Below, piece by piece: positions 50,547 through 58,884 of a stretch of DNA of 64,000 bases (its first letter is position 1; every line of letters starts with the position of its first letter). The position numbers and the translations under genes are program-made. The stretch is from contig NZ_JAEUXJ010000009.1 of NCBI RefSeq assembly GCF_016775475.1, positions 62,001-126,000 of the forward strand, given 5' to 3'. This DNA is from Belnapia mucosa. GTDB taxonomy: Bacteria; Pseudomonadota; Alphaproteobacteria; Acetobacterales; Acetobacteraceae. The notes below the pieces were generated by a model. The model saw only the letters and a list, made by a program, of their open reading frames with translations. It was not told where the DNA came from and ran no database searches.

Positions 50547-51083
50547 ATGCAGGATCGTCAGGACGGGCGCCTCCATGCCGCCGGACCCTTGGCCGGCACC
50601 GCCACCATCGACCGTCCGGCCGGGCTTCGCAGCCATGAGGAATTGCAGGCCGAGAATGCCGGGCTGGTGCCCTGGTGCGGGCCGGCGACCCTCGCCCTCG
50701 CTTCCGGCCTGCCCTATCTGGCGGCCAGCACCATGCTCCGCGGCATCGCGCCCAGCTGGTATCCCGGCAGCGGCCCGGTGGTGACGGCCTATTGGCGGGA
50801 CATCCTCGCGGCGCTCGAGCAGCTCGGCGTGGCGCATGCGCCGGTGGAGGTGCCGGAGCGCCGGCCCAGCCTGCTCGGCCTGGTGCGCGACGGGCTGCCG
50901 GCGGGGTGGTACCTGACGCGGATCACCGACCATTTCCTGCTGCTGAACAACCAGGGCTTCGGCCTGGCGACGCTGCATGACAACCGCCACACCGCCGCGG
51001 TGCTGACGGCGAAGACCCATGGCCGCCGGCGGGTGACCCACCTTGCCCGCCTGCCCGAGGGGCCGCGGCGCCGGTTCGGCTAG
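50547..51083 (+). CDS. Hypothetical protein, possibly papain-like cysteine peptidase fold
   Basis: 178 aa. I do not recognise the exact family. The pattern VPWCGPATLALASGLPYLAA (about 41-60), VTAYWRDILAALEQLG (near 79-94) and LTRITDHFLLLNNQG with LHDNRH (near 122-145) resembles C39/transglutaminase-like proteins, with Cys, His and Asp/Asn in order (C44, H127 and D143 by my count). There is no signal peptide. Its stop lies in CTAG shared with the convergent XRE gene. It is 101 bp after maf, with GGGGG but no clear ribosome site. Confidence 0.6.
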   Translation: MQDRQDGRLHAAGPLAGTATIDRPAGLRSHEELQAENAGLVPWCGPATLALASGLPYLAASTMLRGIAPSWYPGSGPVVTAYWRDILAALEQLGVAHAPVEVPERRPSLLGLVRDGLPAGWYLTRITDHFLLLNNQGFGLATLHDNRHTAAVLTAKTHGRRRVTHLARLPEGPRRRFG

Positions 51084-51433
51084 CCTCCGTCCAGCACCCG
51101 CATCAGCGCCGCGATCGCCTCCGGCCGCAGCCGTCCGATCTCCTGCGCCAGCCGGTTGGCCAGCGCCGTCGCCTCCGGGCTCAGCCCGGAGGTATCCACC
51201 ACCACCCTGGGGTGGGAGATGCGGGCGAGCCGCGCCATCTCCTCGGCATCGTCCCAGATCAGGCCGAAATACTCGTTCACCTGATGGATCAGCCCCGGCG
51301 AGGGCCGGCCGCGATGCCCATGCTCCAGCGCCGAGAGATAGGCCGGCGAGACATGCAGCGCCGCCGCGAGCGCCGCCTGGCTGACCCCATGCGCCTCCCG
51401 CAGGGCCCGCAGGCGGAGGCCGAAGGGAGTCAC
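51080..51433 (-). CDS. XRE-family helix-turn-helix regulator
   Basis: 117 aa. The HTH (about 5-62) is LRALREAHGVSQAALAAALHVSPAYLSALE (LREAHGVSQAALAAALHVSP plus AYLSALEHG). A C-terminal part with IWDDAEEMARLARISHPRVVVD resembles alphaproteobacterial regulators encoded beside smr. The start is GTG overlapping the smr TGA (GTGA). Its stop shares CTAG with the gene on the other strand. Confidence 0.85.
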   Translation of the reverse strand: MTPFGLRLRALREAHGVSQAALAAALHVSPAYLSALEHGHRGRPSPGLIHQVNEYFGLIWDDAEEMARLARISHPRVVVDTSGLSPEATALANRLAQEIGRLRPEAIAALMRVLDGG

Positions 51434-51963
51434 CCCCGCCGCCGCAGCAGCAGGTGGACGGCGCCCGGATTGCTGGCATGCGGATGCGCCGCGCCGAGCA
51501 CCAGCGGCCGCAGCTCCGCCGCGTTCAGCCAGAAGGGCAGCTCCCGCCGCAGCACGCCGCCCTCGGTGGAGGAGCCTTTGCCGGTGACGATGGCGACGCA
51601 GCGCAGCCCATCCGCCTGGGCCTGGACCAGGAAGCGGCGGACATCCGCATGCGCCTCCTGCGCCCGCCTGCCATGCAGGTCGAGCACCCGTTCCGGCCGG
51701 GTCTTGCCGCGGCGCAGCGCCCGCCAGCGCCGGGCATCGATCCCGGGCGGCGGGGCGCCGACCTGCAATTCCGGCGTGGCCCGCGCCGGGGCGGGCCGTG
51801 GCGGTGCCGGGCTGGTGGCCGGCGCCGGGGGCGCGGCGCCAGGGGAGGAAGGCTGGGGCAGGGGCGGCAGCGCCTTGCCCGGCATCGGCGCCACCTGCGC
51901 CAGGTTGGTATAGACCTGCCAGAGCCGCCGATCCGCCTCGCTCAGGATGCGTCGGCGCAGCAT
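51430..51963 (-). CDS. Smr domain protein
   Basis: 177 aa. A Pro/Ala-rich region (about 25-75) precedes the Smr domain, with LDLHGRRAQEAHADVRRFL (LDLHG motif) and IVTGKGSSTEGGVLRRELPFW (GKG motif). Smr domains are nicking-nuclease-like and found in MutS2 and in stand-alone proteins. A partner in ribosome or DNA quality control is possible; the role is unknown. It shares one base with the lutC stop and overlaps the XRE gene by 4 bp. Confidence 0.88.
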   Translation of the reverse strand: MLRRRILSEADRRLWQVYTNLAQVAPMPGKALPPLPQPSSPGAAPPAPATSPAPPRPAPARATPELQVGAPPPGIDARRWRALRRGKTRPERVLDLHGRRAQEAHADVRRFLVQAQADGLRCVAIVTGKGSSTEGGVLRRELPFWLNAAELRPLVLGAAHPHASNPGAVHLLLRRRG

Positions 51964-52727
51964 CAGTCGCCCGGCGCGGCCGGCCCCCCAGGCACCGCGA
52001 CCGGCGGCGGCGCCTCCACATCGGCCATCGGCAGCGCCGCCGGGTCGTCATCGATCAGGATCACATGCAGCCGCCGCGGCCCATGCGCGCCGAGCTCCAG
52101 CGTCTGCTCGATATCGGCGCTGCGGGAGGGGCCGGTGACGAACATGATGTTGCGCGGCATGAAGCCACCCGAGACGGCATCCCGGCTCTCGCCGCGCAGC
52201 CGGTCCCAGACCTCCTCATAGGCGCCGGCGATGCGGCTGGCGCGCAGCACCACCACCTCGGTCTCGACCAGCAGGTTCAGCGTGGTCGGCCGCTCGGGCG
52301 CCGAGGGCAGGACCAGGGTCCCGGTCTCCGCCACGCCGGCGAAGCCGTGCTGCACGCTCACTTGGTCGGTCGCCTGGGCCCGGCGCTGCTCGAAGCCGAG
52401 CAGCGGCCGCTCCGCCCAGGGGATGGCGGAAAGCTCGGGATGCGGCGCCATGACGACGCGCGCCGGCAGGTTCTGCGCCGAGAGATAGTCGGCCAGCGCC
52501 GCCGGCACCGCCTCCGGCGCCGGCACGCGTTCCACCGTGCCGAATTCCTTCTCGACATTGCGGATGAAGAGCGCGACCTGCTCTGGCCGTGGCAGGCGGG
52601 ACCGGGCCGGAATCAGGTGGCGCGGATGCGTCGCCAGCCGCCCGCCGAGCATCGCCTGCTGGTCGGCCGGCAGCTCCCCGCGCCGCAGCCCGCGGCGGAT
52701 CGCGCCGAGGATCGCGTCCTTGGTCAT
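51963..52727 (-). CDS. lutC: Lactate utilization protein LutC
   Basis: 254 aa LutC/YkgG (DUF162) fold. GFAGVAETGTLVLPSAPERP (middle) and NIMFVTGPSRSADIEQTLELGAHGP (in part) near the C-terminus are signature blocks. It is a subunit of the LutABC L-lactate oxidising complex, with LutB. The start overlaps the lutB stop by 4 bp. lutA is not in the window. Confidence 0.9.
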   Translation of the reverse strand: MTKDAILGAIRRGLRRGELPADQQAMLGGRLATHPRHLIPARSRLPRPEQVALFIRNVEKEFGTVERVPAPEAVPAALADYLSAQNLPARVVMAPHPELSAIPWAERPLLGFEQRRAQATDQVSVQHGFAGVAETGTLVLPSAPERPTTLNLLVETEVVVLRASRIAGAYEEVWDRLRGESRDAVSGGFMPRNIMFVTGPSRSADIEQTLELGAHGPRRLHVILIDDDPAALPMADVEAPPPVAVPGGPAAPGD

Positions 52728-54151
52728 CGGCCGCGCTGCCCCCGCGCATAGCGCGCCATGAAGGTGCCGCCCGGCTCCGGTGCCGGCAGATCGCGCCCGC
52801 GCGTCCAGCCCTCGGCCAGCGGCAGGCTGCGGAAGGCCCCCTTGCCACGCCCGATCAGGCCGAGCGCCGCCATCGCCGCCCGCGTCGCCAGCCGGTAGGC
52901 CGAGGGCCGCCGCGCGAACCAGGCCCAGAGACCGAGATTGGTCCGCTGCGCCGCCGGCGTCAGATGCCGCTCGAACTCCCGCTCGCGCCAGTGGCGCATC
53001 ATCTTCGGCAGCGGGATCTTCACCGGGCAGACGCTCTCGCAGCGGCCGCAGAAGGTGGAGGCATTGGGGAGGAGCCCGGTCTTCTCGATCCCGACCAGGG
53101 AAGGCGTCAGGACCGAGCCCATCGGGCCGGGATAGACCCAGCCATAGGCATGCCCGCCGACCGCGCCATAGACCGGGCAGTGGTTCATGCAGGCGGCGCA
53201 GCGGATGCAGCGCAGCATCTCCTGGAACTCGGTGCCGATCATGTTGGACCGGCCATTGTCGATCAGGACGACATGATATTCCTCCGGCCCGTCGAGGTCG
53301 GCGGGGCGGCGGGCGCCGGTGGAGAAGGTGGTGTAGACCGAGAAATCCTGGCCGGTGGCCGAACGCGCCAGCAGCCGCAGCAGGCTGGTGCAGTCCTCGA
53401 GCGTGGGGACGACCTTCTCGATGCTGGCGAGCGCGATATGGACCCGCGGCAGGGTCTGGGTCAGGTCGCCATTGCCCTCATTCGTGACGATGACGCTGCT
53501 GCCGGTCTCGGCGATCAGGAAATTGGCGCCCGTGATGCCGACATCGGCCTGGAGGAATTTCTCCCGCAGCTTGGTCCGCGCCTCGGCCAGGATGTCGCGC
53601 CGTTCGGCGAAGACGCGGTCGGCCGGCAGGTCGGTGTGCAGCCGGCGGAAATCCGCCTCCCAATCCTCCCGGTTCAGGTGGAAGGCGGGGGCGATGATAT
53701 GGCTCGGATGCTCCTGCCGGAGCTGGAGGATGTATTCGCCGAGATCGGTCTCCACCGGGCGGATGCCATGCGCTTCCAGATGCGCATTGATCCCGAGTTC
53801 CTCGGAGATCATCGACTTGCCCTTGGTGACGGTCCGCGCCCCGGCCTTGCGGCAGATCTCCAGCACCGCGGCCCGGGCATCATCGGCCGAAGAGCACCAG
53901 TGCACCTGCCCGCCGGCCGCCTTCACCTTGGCCTCATAGGCCTCCAGGTAGAAGTCGAGATGGGCGAGGGTGTGGTTCTTGATGTCGCGCCCGATCTCCC
54001 GCAGCCGTTCGAATTCCGGAAGGTTGGCGACGGCCTGGGCGCGGCGCTGGAGGAAGGCGCCCTTGGCAGTGCCGAGCGCCTTCTGCAGGCCGGGATCGGC
54101 CAGGGCGCGGGCGGCATTCTCCTTGAAGGCAGGCGAGGTGATGGCGACCAC
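52724..54151 (-). CDS. lutB: Lactate utilization iron-sulfur protein LutB
   Basis: 475 aa. The N-terminal DUF162-like domain contains TVTKGKSMISEELGIN and GITGANFLIAETGSSV (in part). A ferredoxin-type pair of 4Fe-4S motifs follows: C315, C318, C321, C325 (CIRCAACMNHCP) and C368, C371, C375 (CGRCESVCP). The start is GTG. LutB carries electrons from L-lactate in LutABC. It forms an operon with lutC, and the smr and XRE genes follow. Confidence 0.93.
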   Translation of the reverse strand: MVAITSPAFKENAARALADPGLQKALGTAKGAFLQRRAQAVANLPEFERLREIGRDIKNHTLAHLDFYLEAYEAKVKAAGGQVHWCSSADDARAAVLEICRKAGARTVTKGKSMISEELGINAHLEAHGIRPVETDLGEYILQLRQEHPSHIIAPAFHLNREDWEADFRRLHTDLPADRVFAERRDILAEARTKLREKFLQADVGITGANFLIAETGSSVIVTNEGNGDLTQTLPRVHIALASIEKVVPTLEDCTSLLRLLARSATGQDFSVYTTFSTGARRPADLDGPEEYHVVLIDNGRSNMIGTEFQEMLRCIRCAACMNHCPVYGAVGGHAYGWVYPGPMGSVLTPSLVGIEKTGLLPNASTFCGRCESVCPVKIPLPKMMRHWREREFERHLTPAAQRTNLGLWAWFARRPSAYRLATRAAMAALGLIGRGKGAFRSLPLAEGWTRGRDLPAPEPGGTFMARYARGQRGR

Positions 54152-54199
54152 GGGGAGGCTCCTGAAGTCCCCCTCATATAGCGTGGCGGGGTGGCGGGG

Positions 54200-54601
54200 T
54201 CAGGGGGCCTTGGCCGCTTCCCGCACCACGGCGCGGGCGGCCGGGATCACCTCCTCCACCGCGTCGCGCATCTCCTCCCGCGCCTCGGCCAGCGCCTCCT
54301 CTCCCTGCTCCTCCAGCGCGATCAGGCTGTTATGCGCCCCGCGCGTCGCCCGGATCAGCTCGTCGAGCTTCACCTGGATCGCCTGGGTGTCGCGGTTCTG
54401 GGCATGCTGGATGAGGAAGACCATCAGGAAGGTGACGATGGTCGTGCCGGTGTTGATGACCAGCTGCCAGGTGTCGGAATAGTCGAAGAGGGGGCCCGTC
54501 ACCGCCCAGGCCAGCACCACGATGCAGGCGAGGATGAAGGCCCAGGACCGGCCTGCCTGGCAGGAGGCCCATTGCGCGGCGCGGGAGAACCAGCGGGACA
54601 T
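54200..54601 (-). CDS. Low-affinity iron permease family protein
   Basis: 133 aa. Two hydrophobic segments (about 19-37 and 45-64) with GPLFDYSDTWQLVINTGTTIVTFLMVFLIQ (in pieces: FDYSDTWQLVINTGTTIVTF, MVFLIQHAQNRD) match the Iron_permease family (PF04120). Then a charged coiled-coil-like tail. Iron transport is by name only; the role is not proven. It is divergent from the alpha/beta hydrolase and stands alone 48 bp downstream of lutB. Confidence 0.85.
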   Translation of the reverse strand: MSRWFSRAAQWASCQAGRSWAFILACIVVLAWAVTGPLFDYSDTWQLVINTGTTIVTFLMVFLIQHAQNRDTQAIQVKLDELIRATRGAHNSLIALEEQGEEALAEAREEMRDAVEEVIPAARAVVREAAKAP

Positions 54602-54717
54602 GCAAGGCCAACGCGGCGAGGCGGCGGTCGTTGCATGACCGTCCGCTTACAGTGCCGCCATGGCCCCCCGCGCTGGCCTGGTCCATGCTCCTCCGCAAGA
54701 ACCAGGGAGGACCGAGA

Positions 54718-55962
54718 ATGGACCAAGCCATGCAAGCTCTGCCCGCCCGCGTGGCAGCCAGCGACCTCGCCCGCTGGGGCCGGCAGTTGGAAGCGGAATT
54801 GCTGCTCGAGATCGGTGACCGCGCCTGGCTGCTGAGCATCCATGACGGCCAGATCCTGGCGGTGCGGCCCGGCCCCTTCCCCATGCCCCGCTTCACCCTG
54901 GCGCTGCGGATCGGGGCGGAGGGGTTCGAGCGCTTCCTCTCCCCCACCCCCCTGCCCGGCTGGCATGACCTGCTGGCGCTGCGCCGCCAGGGCGCCCTGC
55001 GGATCGAGGGCGACACCATCCGCTTCTTCGCCCACCTGATGTGGTTCAAGGGGCTCTTCGCCCTGCTCGCCGGCCGCGCCGCCCCCGCCCCCGAACCGGC
55101 CACCCCCTATGGTGCCGTCACGGTGGAGCCGATCACGGGGCGCTATTTCCGGATGGATATCGAGGGCCGGCCGCATCGCGTCTATGTCGAGGAAGCCGGC
55201 GAGGGCATCCCGCTGCTGCTGCTGCACACCGCCGGCAGCGACGGGCGGCAATGGCGGGACCTGCTGAACGATGCCGACCTCACCCGCCGCTTCCGCTGCA
55301 TCGCCTTCGACATGCCGCGCCACGGCAAGTCGAGCCCGCCACAGGGCTGGCAGCGGGAGGAGTACCGGCTGACCACCGCCGGCTATACCGGCCTCGTCCT
55401 CCGGATGGCCGAGGCGCTCGGCCTCGACCGGCCGATCGTCATGGGCTGCTCCATCGGCGGGCGGATCGTGCTGGACCTGGCGGCGGAGCATCCCGGCCGG
55501 TGGCGCGGCGTCATCGGCCTGCAGGGCAGCGCCTTCACCGGCAGCTATTACGACCTCTCGGTGCTGCACCATCCGCAGATCCATGGCGGGGAGGTCTGCG
55601 GCGCCCTGGTCTCCGGCCTGGTCGGGCCCTCGGCGCCCGAGCCAGCGCGATGGGAGACACTGTGGCACTATATGCAGGGCGGCCCCGGCATCTTCCGCGG
55701 CGACCTGCATTTCTACGCCGAGGAGGGCGACCTGCGCCCGAAGCTGGCGCGGATCGACACCACCCGCTGCCCCGTCGCCCTGCTGACCGGAGAGTTCGAC
55801 TATTCCTGCCGGCCGGAGGACAGCCGCGCCACCGCCGCCGCCATCCCCGGCGCGACGCTGGAGATCATGCCCGGCATCGGCCATTTCCCGATGAGCGAGA
55901 ACTGGCCGGGGCTGAAGCCGCATCTGCTGCCGGTGCTGGAGCGGATGGCTACTGCACCGTGA
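54718..55962 (+). CDS. SCP2-like domain fused to alpha/beta hydrolase
   Basis: 414 aa. The N-terminal about 125 residues (LLEIGDRAWLLSIHDGQILAV, then ALRIGAEGFERFLS and GDTIRFFAHLMW) look like a sterol-carrier-type lipid pocket. The C-terminal hydrolase has the nucleophile elbow GCSIGG near 242, Asp in GEFDYSC near 363 and His in GIGHFP near 391. A hydrophobic ester is a likely substrate type. The ATG follows AGGGAGG. The 3' end overlaps the convergent tctC by 14 bp. Confidence 0.78.
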   Translation: MDQAMQALPARVAASDLARWGRQLEAELLLEIGDRAWLLSIHDGQILAVRPGPFPMPRFTLALRIGAEGFERFLSPTPLPGWHDLLALRRQGALRIEGDTIRFFAHLMWFKGLFALLAGRAAPAPEPATPYGAVTVEPITGRYFRMDIEGRPHRVYVEEAGEGIPLLLLHTAGSDGRQWRDLLNDADLTRRFRCIAFDMPRHGKSSPPQGWQREEYRLTTAGYTGLVLRMAEALGLDRPIVMGCSIGGRIVLDLAAEHPGRWRGVIGLQGSAFTGSYYDLSVLHHPQIHGGEVCGALVSGLVGPSAPEPARWETLWHYMQGGPGIFRGDLHFYAEEGDLRPKLARIDTTRCPVALLTGEFDYSCRPEDSRATAAAIPGATLEIMPGIGHFPMSENWPGLKPHLLPVLERMATAP

Positions 55963-56914
55963 TCCGCGCCTCCCGCACCACCCGGCCCCAACGCTCCGTC
56001 TCGGCGGCCAGCAGCGCGGCCAGCGCCTCCGGCGTGCCCGCCGCCGGCTCGGCCCCAAGGGGAGCCATTCTCTGCCGCACCGCCGGTAGGTCGAGCGCGG
56101 CCCCGACCACCGCATTCAGCCGCGCCACCACCGGCGCCGGCGTCCCCGCCGGCACCAGCAGCGCATTCCAGGATGTGACGCCGTAGTCCGGCATCCCGGC
56201 CTCGGCCGCGGTCGGCACCGCAGGCAGCAGCGCATTGCGCCGCGCGCCGGTTGTCGCCAATGCCCTGAGCCGCCCCGCCTGCACATGGCCGATCGAGGAG
56301 GGGAGCTGGTCGAACATCGCCTGCACAGTGCCGGCGACGAGATCCGCGACGGCCGGCCCGCTGCCGCGATAGGGGATGTGCAGGATCTCCACCCCCGCCT
56401 GCATCCGGAACAGCTCCCCGAACAGATGCGTCGTCGCCCCGGTCCCGGCCGAGGCATAGGCGAGCTGCCTCGGCCGCGCCCGCAGCAGGGCGATGAAGTC
56501 GGGCAGCGTTGCGGCCGGGATGCCGGGATGCACCACCACCGCATGGTCGGTGCTGAAGACCTGGCTGATGGGCGCGAAGTCCCGCCGCGGGTCGAAGGGC
56601 AGGCTGGGATAGAGATGCGGGTTGACCGTCAGCGCCCCCGGTGCGCCGAGCAGCAGGGTCTGCCCATCCGGTGCCGCCCGCGCCGCCAGTTCCGCGCCGA
56701 GATTGCCGCCGGCGCCCGGCCGGTTGTCCACCACCACCGGCTGGCCCAGCGCCTCGGCCATCGGCTCCGCCAGGATGCGGGCGACGAGGTCCGAGGCGCC
56801 GCCCGGCGCAAAGGGAACAATCAGGCGGAGCGGCCGGTCCGGGAAGCGCTGCGCCCGGGCGAGCACCGGCGCGGCGAGGCCGCCCAGCAGCAGGCCGCGC
56901 CGCCCGCCTAGCAT
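55949..56914 (-). CDS. TctC-type substrate-binding protein of the catabolic cluster
   Basis: 321 aa. A signal with twin arginine (MLGGRRGLLLGGLAAPVLARAQ) then RPLRLIVPFAPGGASDLVAR and VVVDNRPGAGGNLGAELAA (blocks of the Bug/TctC family). It starts 7 bp inside the end of the isomerase gene, so it is in the same operon and may deliver the substrate of that pathway. There are no TctAB genes nearby. Confidence 0.9.
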   Translation of the reverse strand: MLGGRRGLLLGGLAAPVLARAQRFPDRPLRLIVPFAPGGASDLVARILAEPMAEALGQPVVVDNRPGAGGNLGAELAARAAPDGQTLLLGAPGALTVNPHLYPSLPFDPRRDFAPISQVFSTDHAVVVHPGIPAATLPDFIALLRARPRQLAYASAGTGATTHLFGELFRMQAGVEILHIPYRGSGPAVADLVAGTVQAMFDQLPSSIGHVQAGRLRALATTGARRNALLPAVPTAAEAGMPDYGVTSWNALLVPAGTPAPVVARLNAVVGAALDLPAVRQRMAPLGAEPAAGTPEALAALLAAETERWGRVVREARITVQ

Positions 56915-57726
56915 GCCGAGGCGTGCCGTTCCTTGGCCAGCCGCAGCACCTGATCGGGATCCTCGGCCCACCAGCGCCTGGAGAGGATCTCCACCTCGCA
57001 GGGCCCGGCATAGCCGGCGGCCTCCGCCATGGCGCGGATGCCGGGGATGTCGATGACGCCGTCGCCCATCATGCCGCGATCGAAGACCAGATCGCTCGTC
57101 GGCACCAGCCAGTCGCAGACATGGAAGGCAGCGATCCGCCCGCGGGCGCGGGCCACCTGCCGCGCCAGCTCCGGGTCCCACCAGACATGATAGACATCGA
57201 GCGCGATGCCGACGCCTTCGCCGAATTCCTCGGCGAGGTCGAGCGCCTGGCCGAGCGTGCTCAGCACGCTGCGATCGGCGCAGGTCATCGGGTGCAGCGG
57301 CTCCAGCGCGATCGTCACGCCCGCCGCCCGCGCCGCCGGCAGCACCGCGGCCAGCCCGTCATGGAACATCGCCCGCGCGGCGGGCAGATCCTTCGAGCCG
57401 GGCGGCAGCCCGCCGCCCAGCACCACCAGGCAGGCGGCGCCCAGCGCATGCGCCTCCTCGATGGCGCGGAGATTGTCCTCGATCGCCGTCTGCCGCCCGG
57501 CCGCATCAGCGGCGGGGAACATCCCGCCGCGGCAGAGGCCGGAGACGAACAAGCCGGCCTCGCGGATGCGCCGCGCCGCGGCGGCGAGGCCCATCTCGGC
57601 GACCTTGTCCCGCCAGGGCGAGAGGCCGGGGATGCCGTGCCGCGCGCAGCCCTCGATGCATTGCGCGAGGTTCCAGCGGTCCCGCACCGTGACGGTGTTG
57701 AGGGAGAGGGGGCCCGGCTTGCTCAT
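56908..57726 (-). CDS. Sugar phosphate isomerase/epimerase family TIM barrel
   Basis: 272 aa AP-endonuclease-2-type barrel. IALEPLHPMTCADRSVLST contains a metal-ligand Glu, and ALDVYHVWWDPELARQ, AFHVCDW and CEVEILSRRWW carry further His, Asp and Glu ligands. It probably isomerises or dehydrates a sugar-derived compound. Its ATG overlaps the DUF993 stop (ATGA). Confidence 0.82.
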   Translation of the reverse strand: MSKPGPLSLNTVTVRDRWNLAQCIEGCARHGIPGLSPWRDKVAEMGLAAAARRIREAGLFVSGLCRGGMFPAADAAGRQTAIEDNLRAIEEAHALGAACLVVLGGGLPPGSKDLPAARAMFHDGLAAVLPAARAAGVTIALEPLHPMTCADRSVLSTLGQALDLAEEFGEGVGIALDVYHVWWDPELARQVARARGRIAAFHVCDWLVPTSDLVFDRGMMGDGVIDIPGIRAMAEAAGYAGPCEVEILSRRWWAEDPDQVLRLAKERHASAC

Positions 57727-58880
57727 GCGATGCCGTGCACGGCCAGCAGCCCGCGCATCCGCGTCACCGCCATCTCCGGGTCGCGCAGCAGGCCGGCGGC
57801 ATCGGCCAGCCGGAACAGCTCGGCGAAGTGGCCGATGCTGCGGGCCGATTGCTGGCCGCCGACCATGGTGAAATGGTCCTGATGCCCGTTCAGCCAGGCC
57901 ATGAAGACCACGCCCGTCTTGTAGAAGCGGGTCGGCGCCCGGAAGATGTGCCGGCTGAGCGGCACGGTCGGCGCCAGGATGCCGTGGAAGCCCTTGAGGT
58001 CCCCGGCCGAAAGCGCCGCCAGCGCCCCGCCCACCGCCGGCGCGATCGGGTCGAAGATGCCGAGCAGCGCATCGGAATGGCCCTCGGCATCGCCCGCGAT
58101 CAGCTCGGCATAGTTGAAGTCGTCGCCGGTGTACATCCGCACGCCCTTCGGCAGGCGGCGGCGCATGGCAATCTCCTTCTCCTTGTCGAGAAGGCTGATC
58201 TTCACGCCATCCACCTTGTCGGCATGGGCGGCGATGACCGCCAGCGCCGTCTCCATCGCCCGATAGTGGTCGCCCGCGCCCCAATAGCCTTCCAGCGCCG
58301 GGTCGAACATCTCGCCCAGCCAGTGGATGATCACCGGCTCCCGCAGCTGCGACAGGATGCGGCCATAGACCCGTTCGTAATCGGCCGGGCCGCGCGCCGC
58401 CTTGGACAGCGCGCGGGAGGCCATGAGGATGATGCGGCCGCCCATCGCCTCGATGGCTTCGCACTGTTCCTCATAGGCGCGGATCACGTCATCCACCGTG
58501 ACATCCGGCCCCGGCGCGAGGTGGTCGGTCCCCGCCCCGCTCGCCATCACCGCGCCGGGGACGTCCCGCATGGCATCCAGGCTGCGCCGGATCAGCTCCT
58601 GCGCGCCGGCCCAGTCGAGCCCCATGCCGCGCTGCGCCGTATCCATCGCCTCGGCGACGCCAAGGCCGAGCGCCCAGAGATGCCGGCGGAAGGCGATGGT
58701 GCGGTCCCAGTCCACCTTTGCATCCAGCCAGGGATCCTGCTCGGCGCGCGGATCGGCGACGACATGCGCCGCGGCGAGGGCGATGCGCGGAAAGGGCGGC
58801 GTCGCGCGCGGGAAGCTGCGCGGCGGGCTGAGCGTGAACCGCTCGATTGCGCGGCCGTTCGGCAGGTCGATGCTGGTCAT
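57723..58880 (-). CDS. DUF993 family protein, dihydrodipicolinate synthase-like
   Basis: 385 aa (beta/alpha)8 barrel family usually annotated as DHDPS-like DUF993. ASGAGTDHLAP, IRAYEEQCEAIEAMGGRIILM (in part), KVDGVKISLLDKEKEI (Schiff-base lysine candidate K in VKISLLD) and GDDFNYAELI are its blocks. An aldolase or dehydratase activity on a keto-acid sugar is expected from the fold. It is 4 bp downstream of the Gfo/Idh gene and coupled to the isomerase gene. Confidence 0.85.
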   Translation of the reverse strand: MTSIDLPNGRAIERFTLSPPRSFPRATPPFPRIALAAAHVVADPRAEQDPWLDAKVDWDRTIAFRRHLWALGLGVAEAMDTAQRGMGLDWAGAQELIRRSLDAMRDVPGAVMASGAGTDHLAPGPDVTVDDVIRAYEEQCEAIEAMGGRIILMASRALSKAARGPADYERVYGRILSQLREPVIIHWLGEMFDPALEGYWGAGDHYRAMETALAVIAAHADKVDGVKISLLDKEKEIAMRRRLPKGVRMYTGDDFNYAELIAGDAEGHSDALLGIFDPIAPAVGGALAALSAGDLKGFHGILAPTVPLSRHIFRAPTRFYKTGVVFMAWLNGHQDHFTMVGGQQSARSIGHFAELFRLADAAGLLRDPEMAVTRMRGLLAVHGIA

Positions 58881-58884
58881 GGTC

